Positions 1-5,025 of a stretch of DNA of 5,025 bases are shown one piece after another. The stretch comes from Streptosporangiaceae bacterium (lineage in GTDB: Bacteria > Actinomycetota > Actinomycetes > Streptosporangiales > Streptosporangiaceae): positions 1 to 5,025 of the forward strand of contig JASIBJ010000715.1 of NCBI GenBank assembly GCA_030045215.1, in the 5' to 3' direction. Under the pieces are notes generated by a model. It was not told where the DNA came from and did no database searches. It worked only from the letters and a program-made list of their open reading frames with translations. The position numbers and the translations under genes were made by a program. Positions within the stretch are counted from its first letter, which is position 1. Each line of letters starts with the position of its first letter.

Positions 1-1
1 C

Positions 2-232
2 GTACCCGGGTCCGCGGCCGTGGCCCGCAGCCCGCTCAGCGTGCTGACGAACCGCGAAGCGGAGGTCCTGCGCCTCGTGGCGGCCGGCCGCAGCAACCGC
101 GAGATCGGCGCGGAACTGTTCATCGCGCCGAAGACGGTGAGCGTGCACGTATCGAACATCCTGGCCAAGCTCGGCGCGGCCAGCCGGACCGAGGCAGCCG
201 CGATCGCGCACGGCAACGGGGTCCGCGGCTGA
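2..232 (+). CDS. LuxR-family transcriptional regulator, C-terminal HTH (5' end outside window)
   Basis: This is the 3' end of a transcription factor gene; the frame stays open to the left edge, so the start and any N-terminal sensor or ATPase domain are missing. The visible part is a GerE/LuxR DNA-binding domain coded from about 44 to 205. It opens with the LTNREAEVL signature, has the scaffold motif [18 protein letters not shown], and the recognition helix region [13 protein letters not shown] (about 137-175), then SRTEAAAIA. It ends at TGA 230-232. A GTG at 20 is in frame but would give only a bare 70-residue HTH; the open frame upstream makes an internal codon more likely. The exact wording of the HTH resembles the C-termini of large AAA/STAND regulators of the LAL/MalT type in actinomycetes, but a response regulator of NarL type cannot be excluded. 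The target genes are unknown. The next gene starts 70 bases downstream on the same strand. Confidence 0.88.
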   Translation, partial: VPGSAAVARSPLSVLTNREAEVLRLVAAGRSNREIGAELFIAPKTVSVHVSNILAKLGAASRTEAAAIAHGNGVRG

Positions 233-290
233 GGGCACCGCCGGAACCGAAGGGGCCGGTGACAGGGCTGCTCACGCACAAGATCCCGTT

Positions 291-296
291 TATCCT
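291..296 (+). promoter_or_regulatory. -10 box for a probable leaderless transcript of the cyclase gene
   Basis: TATCCT fits the actinobacterial TANNNT -10 consensus and occupies exactly -12 to -7 relative to the GTG at 303, the spacing expected if transcription starts on the first base of the start codon. The corresponding -35 region is weak: CTGCTC at 268-273, 17-bp spacer, about three of six matches to TTGACA. No usable Shine-Dalgarno sequence lies at normal distance; the only purine run (GAGG, 300-303) runs into the start codon. Promoter activity and TSS are inferred. Confidence 0.5.
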
Positions 297-302
297 GGCG
301 AG

Positions 303-3116
303 GTGAGCCAATCGGGTCAGATCCCCACAGGAACTGTCACCCTGCTGTTCACCGATGTGGAGGGATCGACGCGGCTCTGGGAAGCCGAGCCCGACGAGAT
401 GGCTGCGGCCCTGCGGCGCCACGACGAGATCGTCCGCGCGGCAATCGATCGGGCGAACGGGTATGTGTTCAAGACCATCGGCGACGCGTTCTGCGCCGCG
501 TTCTGGACCGCGCAGGCGGCGCTGGACGGGGCACTGATCGCCCAGCGAGGGCTGCTCGCCGAGGGCTGGCCGACGAGCCGGCCAGTCCTGGTGCGGATGG
601 CGCTGCACTCCGGGGTCTGCGAGGAACGCGACGATGACTACTTCGGCCCGGTGGTGAATCGCGCCGCCCGGCTTGAGGCCATTGCCCACGGCGGACAGGT
701 ACTCGTCTCCGGCGCCATGGCCGAGCTGCTCATGGAGTCGCTGCCCGACGGCGTGGGCCTGCGGGATCTCGGCCAGCACCGGCTGAAGGATCTTGGCCGT
801 CCCGAGCAGGTCTATCAGGTCGAGGCGGACTTCCTGGCGGCCAGCTTTCCGCCGCTCGCCTCGCTGGACAGTCCCGAGCTGCCGAACAACCTGCCGAGCC
901 TGCCGAGCGCGTTCATCGGCCGGGACCGGGAGCTTGACGAGATTCGGTCGCTGGCCAGATCGTCGCGGCTGCTGACGCTCACCGGGGCAGGCGGCAGCGG
1001 GAAGACAAGACTCGCCCTGCAGGCTGCGGCCGAGCTGATCGACGGGGCCGCGGGCGGCGTGTGGCTGGCTGAGCTTGCTCCGGTGGTGTCGGGCGACAAC
1101 GTTCCGGTCGCTATCTCGGCTGTGCTCGGGCTCGCCGCCCAGGTCGGGGGATCGGCCCACGACGCGCTGATCGACGCGCTGGCCGGTCAGGAAATGCTGA
1201 TCCTGCTGGACAACTGCGAGCACGTCATCGACGCCGCGGCGAAGCTCTGCGACGGGGTGATCAGGCACTGCCCCCGAATCCGCATCATCGCGACCTCACG
1301 CGAGCCGCTCGGCATTGACGGTGAGCGGGTGTACCGAGTCCCGTCCATGTCGCTGCCGCCCGCGAACATAGAGACGGCGGCTGACCTTGCGGAGTTCGAC
1401 GCGATCCGGCTGTTCGCTGAGCGCGCGAAGACGCATGATCCCGAGTTCACGCTCGGCGGCGGAACGGCCGCGCTGGTCGCCACGGTCTGCCGTCGGCTGG
1501 ACGGCATCCCGCTGGCGCTGGAGCTGGCCGCCGCGCGGCTGTCCTCAATGTCACTGCAGCAGATATGCGAGCGGCTGGACCAGCGGTTCCGTCTGCTGAC
1601 GGGCGGCAGCCGCATCGCGATGCCGAGGCAGCAGACATTGCAGGCGACCGTGGACTGGTCGTTCAGCCTGCTCACAACGCCGGAGCGGGAGACGCTGGCC
1701 AGGCTCTCGGTATTCGCCGGGGGTTTCGAGCTGGAGGCGGCCGAGGCCGTCTGTTCGACCGATGCCGTGGATGCGCTGGACGTCATGGACCTGGTCCACT
1801 CGCTCGTCAGCAAGAGCCTGGTTGTCGCCGACCGGACAGCGTCGGGGGTCAGATACCGGATGCTGGAGACGATCAGGCAGTACAGCGCCGAGGAGCTGTT
1901 CAGACTGGTGGGCGAGGCAGAAGCCCTGCACATCAGGGACCGGCACGCCGAGTACTACCTGCAGCTGGCGGAGACGACGGCGCCGGAGTTGACCCGGCAG
2001 CGCCAAGGCGAACGGCTGCGACAGCTCGACCTGGAGTGGGACAACCTGCGATGCGCCGCATCGCGCCTTGAGGCGGCGGGCCGGTCATCCGATGTCTTGC
2101 GGCTCGTCGTGGCGCTGGAGCGGTTCATCATGAGCCGCCTGCACACGGACCTGATCGGCTATTTGCGGCGCGCAATCGACGACTCCGCTGCCGCTCCGAG
2201 CCCTCAGCTCGCCAGCGCCCTGGTTACCGGGTCGCGGCTTGTCTCGCTGGGATACCGAAGGGACTCTGCCGAGCTTGCCGTCGCCGCGGCGTATGCGGAG
2301 CGCGCCCTGGCCATGGCGCGGGAGCTTGGCGACCGGCGGATCGAGGTGCGAGCCCTCAACGTGCACGCCGACGGGGCGCACCGCGCACGCGACCGAGACG
2401 AAGTGCGGCGGCTGGCGGAGGAAGCCGTGGCGCTCGCCCGCGAGATCGGAGACGTTCAGTTGCTGGGCGAGCAGTTGCTCCAGCTAGCGGGCGCGATCCC
2501 CGCCGATGAGGAGGCAAGCAGTGTCCGGCACGAGGTGCTGGCGTGCTGCCAGCAGTCCGGCGACGAGCTGATCGCCGCTATCGTGCTGCAACAGCTCTAT
2601 GGCCAGGAACTGAGGGCAGGCCTGATCGAGGAGGCCAGCTCTCATCTTGAGCAGTCGCTCGCGATTGCCGAGCGGCTCGGCGCGGACATGTTGATGTACT
2701 TGGTGCGATGCGACCTCAGCCTCCTGCGGCTGATCCAGGGCCGGTACGAGGAGGCCGCGCCGATGGTGCGCTGGTGCTTGATGGTGGCAAGACGCGTGGG
2801 TATTCGCATCGACGCCTCCGAGCTCCTGCTCGCGGCCGCTTGCTGCGCTGCCTGGCAGGGAGATCACCTGCTGGCGGCCCAGCTGCACGGTGCCGCCGAC
2901 GCCGATATCGCAGCGGCGGTGGAGGTCGGTGCGATCGGCATGACCGCGGCGGAGCAGGACTTGCGCGAGCGCGCGCAGGCCCGGCTGCGGGCGGAACTTG
3001 GGGATGCGGCCTACGAGCAGGCTTACGCGGCCGGAGCCACGTTGTCGCCGACGGTGGCGGTGGAACTCGCGCTGCGTCGCGAGGCACCGGCCAGCGCGAC
3101 GGCCAATTCGGTATAA
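303..3116 (+). CDS. Adenylate cyclase-STAND ATPase-TPR fusion protein (AfsR-like, no HTH)
   Basis: Predicted cytoplasmic signalling protein of 937 residues that would convert ATP to cAMP under control of a STAND switch. Residues ~10-175 are a class III cyclase domain. Metal ligands are D18 (in LFTDVEGST) and D61 (in FKTIGDAF), adenine-selecting residues K57 and D112, and transition-state residues N119 and R123 (in NRAARLE), so the canonical catalytic set is complete. A PNNLP linker (~194-198) leads into an NB-ARC ATPase with FIGRDREL (204-211), Walker A GAGGSGKT (228-235), Walker B LILLDN (299-304), ATSRE (330-334) and GIPLALE (401-407). A winged-helix-like segment follows (~443-530, QTLQATVDWS and LETIRQYS). 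Residues ~540-915 are Ala/Leu/Glu-rich degenerate helical repeats, TPR-like. No signal peptide or membrane segment is seen. Relatives such as mycobacterial Rv0386 carry a C-terminal LuxR HTH; here the protein stops after the helical region, so it probably acts through cAMP or protein contacts. The GTG at 303 is chosen because the cyclase fold begins at once and no nearby upstream in-frame start exists. Confidence 0.95.
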   Translation: MSQSGQIPTGTVTLLFTDVEGSTRLWEAEPDEMAAALRRHDEIVRAAIDRANGYVFKTIGDAFCAAFWTAQAALDGALIAQRGLLAEGWPTSRPVLVRMALHSGVCEERDDDYFGPVVNRAARLEAIAHGGQVLVSGAMAELLMESLPDGVGLRDLGQHRLKDLGRPEQVYQVEADFLAASFPPLASLDSPELPNNLPSLPSAFIGRDRELDEIRSLARSSRLLTLTGAGGSGKTRLALQAAAELIDGAAGGVWLAELAPVVSGDNVPVAISAVLGLAAQVGGSAHDALIDALAGQEMLILLDNCEHVIDAAAKLCDGVIRHCPRIRIIATSREPLGIDGERVYRVPSMSLPPANIETAADLAEFDAIRLFAERAKTHDPEFTLGGGTAALVATVCRRLDGIPLALELAAARLSSMSLQQICERLDQRFRLLTGGSRIAMPRQQTLQATVDWSFSLLTTPERETLARLSVFAGGFELEAAEAVCSTDAVDALDVMDLVHSLVSKSLVVADRTASGVRYRMLETIRQYSAEELFRLVGEAEALHIRDRHAEYYLQLAETTAPELTRQRQGERLRQLDLEWDNLRCAASRLEAAGRSSDVLRLVVALERFIMSRLHTDLIGYLRRAIDDSAAAPSPQLASALVTGSRLVSLGYRRDSAELAVAAAYAERALAMARELGDRRIEVRALNVHADGAHRARDRDEVRRLAEEAVALAREIGDVQLLGEQLLQLAGAIPADEEASSVRHEVLACCQQSGDELIAAIVLQQLYGQELRAGLIEEASSHLEQSLAIAERLGADMLMYLVRCDLSLLRLIQGRYEEAAPMVRWCLMVARRVGIRIDASELLLAAACCAAWQGDHLLAAQLHGAADADIAAAVEVGAIGMTAAEQDLRERAQARLRAELGDAAYEQAYAAGATLSPTVAVELALRREAPASATANSV

Positions 3117-3158
3117 AGGCGATACTGCCGCGCCACGGTCCCGAGCCCGTAAACCCGT

Positions 3159-3164
3159 TATAGT
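3159..3164 (+). promoter_or_regulatory. Possible -10 box for the universal stress protein gene
   Basis: TATAGT matches the TANNNT consensus and stands out as an AT-rich patch in the otherwise very GC-rich 120-bp gap after the cyclase gene. It would place transcription initiation near 3171 and leave a leader of about 65 bases. No convincing -35 hexamer is seen 16-19 bp upstream, so this may be an activator-dependent promoter or chance. I also see no strong terminator after the cyclase stop, so read-through from the cyclase gene into the next gene remains possible. Confidence 0.35.
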
Positions 3165-3221
3165 GCGGTGCATTCAAGCTAGCCGCTGCCGGCCGGGACG
3201 CTAAGCGCGGGCACCGGCTCA

Positions 3222-3231
3222 AAGGATGGAG
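3222..3231 (+). promoter_or_regulatory. Ribosome binding site that decides the start of the universal stress protein
   Basis: The purine-rich run AAGGATGGAG contains AAGGA and GGAG, with GGAG ending 5 bases before GTG 3237. An ATG inside this run (3226-3228) is out of frame with the protein, so the GTG is the supported start. Confidence 0.65.
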
Positions 3232-3236
3232 TCGAA

Positions 3237-3659
3237 GTGTTCGAGACGGTAGTCGTGGGCGCCGACGGGTCTGAGACCGCAGCCGAGGCTGTCCGCAAGG
3301 CGATCGAGCTGGTCAAGCTGACGGGCGGGCGCCTGCATGTCGTGACCGCCTACCGGCACGAGCAACTGTCGGCGGCGGAGGGCGCCGAGACTCCCGGCGC
3401 GCTGGGATCGCGTGACCTGGCCCAGTCAGTCGTGGCCGATCACGTGTCAAGGGCCCGGGCCGCCGGGGTCGGATCTGAGGGTCACGCTATCAGCGGCGAT
3501 GCGGCGAACGCGATCTGCGACGTGGCCGATGAGGTCGGCGCCGACCTCATCGTCGTCGGCAACAGGGGCATGACCGGCATGCGCCGCGTCCTCGGCAGCG
3601 TGCCGAACTCGGTGGCCCATCACGCCCCATGCGATGTCCTGATCGCGTTCACCAGCTGA
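3237..3659 (+). CDS. Universal stress protein, UspA family, single domain
   Basis: A 140-residue soluble cytoplasmic protein, the normal length for one Usp domain. It starts with the typical beta strand and nucleotide-contacting loop VVVGADGS (residues 5-12, with D10 as the expected adenine/ribose contact). It ends with the ATP-binding signature: GNRG at 108-111, GS at 120-121, then VPNSVAHHAPCDVLI. The spacing between these parts is 8 residues rather than the textbook 9 (G-2x-G-9x-G-S/T), one residue short in the loop MTGMRRVL. Proteins of this type bind ATP, or in some mycobacterial members cAMP, and are often induced by hypoxia, starvation or stationary phase; the biochemical role is usually binding rather than catalysis. 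The start is GTG with a strong RBS, and it lies 120 bp downstream of the adenylate cyclase gene on the same strand. Family assignment is firm; ligand and regulon are unknown. Confidence 0.95.
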   Translation: MFETVVVGADGSETAAEAVRKAIELVKLTGGRLHVVTAYRHEQLSAAEGAETPGALGSRDLAQSVVADHVSRARAAGVGSEGHAISGDAANAICDVADEVGADLIVVGNRGMTGMRRVLGSVPNSVAHHAPCDVLIAFTS

Positions 3660-3670
3660 GAACTGCCGAC

Positions 3671-3707
3671 CTCGTCGCGCACCTGCCCCCACGGGCAGGC
3701 GCGCGAG
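3671..3707. terminator. Bidirectional terminator hairpin between convergent genes
   Basis: A perfect inverted repeat, CCTGCCC (3682-3688) and GGGCAGG (3693-3699) around the tetraloop CCAC, is extended past one A/C mismatch by GCGC (3677-3680) pairing with GCGC (3701-3704), and more loosely by CTC (3671-3673) with GAG (3705-3707). It fills most of the 59-bp gap between the plus-strand stress protein stop (3659) and the minus-strand carboxyltransferase stop (3719). There is no T-tract on either side, as is common for actinobacterial hairpin terminators. Function is inferred from position and stem strength. Confidence 0.72.
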
Positions 3708-3718
3708 TGGCGGCGGGG

Positions 3719-5025
3719 CTAAAGCGGGATGTTGCCATGCTGCCCGCGGCTGCAGGGTGCCTCCGCGATCGCTGCCACGATGGCCTGCCTGGTCCTGCTG
3801 GGCTCGATCACCTCGTCGACGACGCCGATCGACATGGCCCGCTGCAGGCCGCCGGCCACCTCTTCGTGCTCGGCAGCCAGCTTGGTCTCCAGTTCGTGCC
3901 GGTCCTCCGGCGCAGCGGCCGCGAGCACGCGGCGCTTGAGGATGCGGACCGCCGCGACGGCACCCATCACCGCGATTTCCGCGGTCGGCCAGGCGTACAC
4001 CTTGGTAGCGCCGAGCGCGCGGGAGTTCATCGCGATGTAGGCGCCGCCATAGGACTTGCGGGTTACCAGCGTCACCCGCGGCACGGTGGCCTCGGCGAAT
4101 GCGTGCAGCAGCTTCGCCCCGCGGCGCACCACACCATCCCACTCCTGGCCCACGCCTGGCAGGTAGCCTGGCACGTCGACCACGACCACCAGCGGTACCC
4201 CGAACGCGTCGCACATGCGGACGAACCTGGCTGCCTTCTCCGCCGAGGTGGCGTCGAGACAACCGCCGAGCCGCAACGGGTTGTTAGCGATGACGCCGAC
4301 GGTGCGGCCGGCCATCCGGCCGAGCGTGGTGACGACGTTGGGCGCCCAGCGCGGGTGCAGTTCGATACCGGGCTCGTCCAGCAGGCCTGCGATGAGAGGG
4401 TGCACGTCGTAGGCGCGCTTGGGCGAGTCGGGCAGTAGCGCGCTGAGGTCGACGTCGGCGATCTCGCTGACCGGGATCGGGTCGGTGATCTGGTGCCCGA
4501 ACAGCAGCACCAGGTCGCGGGCCTTGTCATAGGCCTCCGCGTCGGTCGGGGTGACGATGTGCACGACGCCCGAGCGCCGGCTGTGCGGCTCGGGCCCGCC
4601 GAGCCGCTCCATGTCGACGTCCTCGCCGGTCACGCTGCGGACGACGTCCGGGCCGGTGACGAAGATGCGGCCCTGATCGGAGAGGATGACCAGGTCGGTG
4701 AGGGCGGGGCCGTACGCGGCGCCGCCGGCCGCGGCGCCGAGCACGACCGAGATCTGCGGCACCTTGCCGGAGGCACGCGTCATGGCCGCGAACACAATGC
4801 CGACCGCATGCAGGCTCTCGGCTCCCTCAAGCAGCCGGGCGCCGCCGGAGTGCCACAGTCCGATGATGGGGGCGCCCGTCTCGACAGCAACGTCGTAGGC
4901 AGCGACGATCTTCAGGCAGCCGTCGATACCGAGGGCCCCGCCCTGAATCCTCGGGTCGCTCGCGAACGCGACCGTGCGCACGCCGCCGATGCTGCCGACG
5001 CCGGCGAGGACGCCGCTCTCATCAG
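3719..5025 (-). CDS. accD: Acyl-CoA carboxylase carboxyltransferase (beta) subunit, AccD6-like (5' end outside window)
   Basis: Catalyses transfer of carboxyl from biotin-BCCP to acetyl- or propionyl-CoA, giving malonyl- or methylmalonyl-CoA for lipid synthesis. About 435 residues are visible; the frame is open through the right edge (reading DESGVLAGVGSIGG before the in-frame GTG at 4981), so that GTG is internal and roughly 40-90 N-terminal residues are missing. Both crotonase-like halves are present. The N-half has HSGGARLLEG (about 4852-4823), the oxyanion-type glycine motif LGAAAGGAAYGPALTD (about 4741-4694) and FVTGPDVVRSVTGEDV. The C-half has GGCLDATSAEKAARFVR, VDVPGYLPG, RRGAKLLHAFAEATVP, RKSYGGAYIAMNS (about 4057-4019) and WPTAEIAVMG. 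It ends with the HGNIPL tail at TAG 3721-3719. The residue after GGAY is Ile (4036-4034), the position that is Asp in propionyl-CoA carboxylase PccB. By recall, the MNS, EHEEVAGG and NIPL wording fits AccD6-type subunits, which often sit beside fabF/kasA genes; any such neighbour would lie to the right of the window. It is convergent with the stress protein gene. Confidence 0.94.
   Translation of the reverse strand, partial: DESGVLAGVGSIGGVRTVAFASDPRIQGGALGIDGCLKIVAAYDVAVETGAPIIGLWHSGGARLLEGAESLHAVGIVFAAMTRASGKVPQISVVLGAAAGGAAYGPALTDLVILSDQGRIFVTGPDVVRSVTGEDVDMERLGGPEPHSRRSGVVHIVTPTDAEAYDKARDLVLLFGHQITDPIPVSEIADVDLSALLPDSPKRAYDVHPLIAGLLDEPGIELHPRWAPNVVTTLGRMAGRTVGVIANNPLRLGGCLDATSAEKAARFVRMCDAFGVPLVVVVDVPGYLPGVGQEWDGVVRRGAKLLHAFAEATVPRVTLVTRKSYGGAYIAMNSRALGATKVYAWPTAEIAVMGAVAAVRILKRRVLAAAAPEDRHELETKLAAEHEEVAGGLQRAMSIGVVDEVIEPSRTRQAIVAAIAEAPCSRGQHGNIPL

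Noticed and set aside
233..262. Possible terminator between the LuxR-type gene and the cyclase gene (CACCG 236-240 with CGGTG 257-261).
   Set aside because: The stem is only 5 bp with a 16-base loop and no T-tract, too weak to call.
259..275. Inverted repeat GTGA-N9-TCAC upstream of the cyclase gene, reminiscent of a CRP/cAMP operator.
   Set aside because: The CRP-type site needs a 6-base spacer between TGTGA and TCACA; here the spacer is 9 and the outer bases do not fit. It overlaps the expected -35 region, so it could bind some other dimeric regulator, but a short repeat of this kind is expected by chance in GC-rich DNA.
120..1268. Long open frame on the minus strand (382 codons) opposite the LuxR end and the cyclase gene.
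   Set aside because: Its translation is Arg/Gly/Pro-rich and low in recognisable motifs, and it lies antisense to two genes with clear conserved domains. It is a GC-bias shadow.
3146..3158. Short direct repeat CCCGT-AAA-CCCGT just before the possible stress protein -10 box.
   Set aside because: Two 5-base copies are within chance expectation. They could be half-sites for a regulator, but nothing else supports it.
2484..3173. Minus-strand open frame (229 codons) opposite the cyclase C-terminus.
   Set aside because: No family features are visible, and the plus-strand frame continues a coherent Ala/Leu/Glu-rich helical repeat protein to its stop.
3180..3220. GC-rich inverted pieces (AGCCG and CGGCT) in the stress protein leader as a possible riboswitch or attenuator.
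   Set aside because: The pairing is short with a long loop, no conserved RNA motif is recognisable, and the leader is only about 65 bases.
3447..4262. Minus-strand (3447-4262) and plus-strand (3629-4438) open frames crossing the convergent gene boundary.
   Set aside because: Both are Arg/Gly-rich shadows of the stress protein and carboxyltransferase genes, and they run through the intergenic hairpin.

Overview
The window is very GC-rich with strong G/C third-position bias, several GTG starts and gene families typical of high-GC Actinomycetota (streptomycete or streptosporangial type). No genus can be named from the sequence alone. It is densely coding and holds four genes, two of them cut by the window edges. 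I see no mobile element, RNA gene, CRISPR array or long repeat.

Layout. (1) Positions 2-232, plus strand: the last ~76 codons of a LuxR-family regulator, containing its GerE-type helix-turn-helix (HTH). (2) Positions 303-3116, plus strand: a complete 937-residue signalling protein with an N-terminal class III adenylate cyclase domain, an NB-ARC/AfsR-type STAND ATPase, and a long helical TPR-like C-terminus. It has no DNA-binding domain. A TATCCT box lies exactly 12 to 7 bases before its GTG, which suggests a leaderless mRNA. (3) Positions 3237-3659, plus strand: a 140-residue single-domain universal stress protein (UspA family) with a good ribosome binding site. (4) Positions 3719-5025, minus strand: the C-terminal ~435 residues of a biotin-dependent acyl-CoA carboxylase carboxyltransferase (beta) subunit, most like the AccD6 type of fatty-acid synthesis loci. 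Its 5' end lies beyond the right edge. A perfect 7-bp GC-rich hairpin lies in the 59-bp gap between the convergent genes 3 and 4 and probably terminates both.

How they may work together. All six canonical catalytic positions of a class III adenylate cyclase are present in gene 2, so it probably makes cAMP under control of its ATPase/TPR sensor. Some mycobacterial universal stress proteins bind cAMP, so the adjacent gene 3 is a reasonable candidate for a local cAMP-binding partner; this is inference from adjacency and family knowledge. The carboxylase gene is a convergent housekeeping neighbour with no evident functional tie. Nothing here amounts to a clearly undescribed system. The most interesting item is the cyclase-STAND fusion without an HTH, next to a universal stress protein gene.
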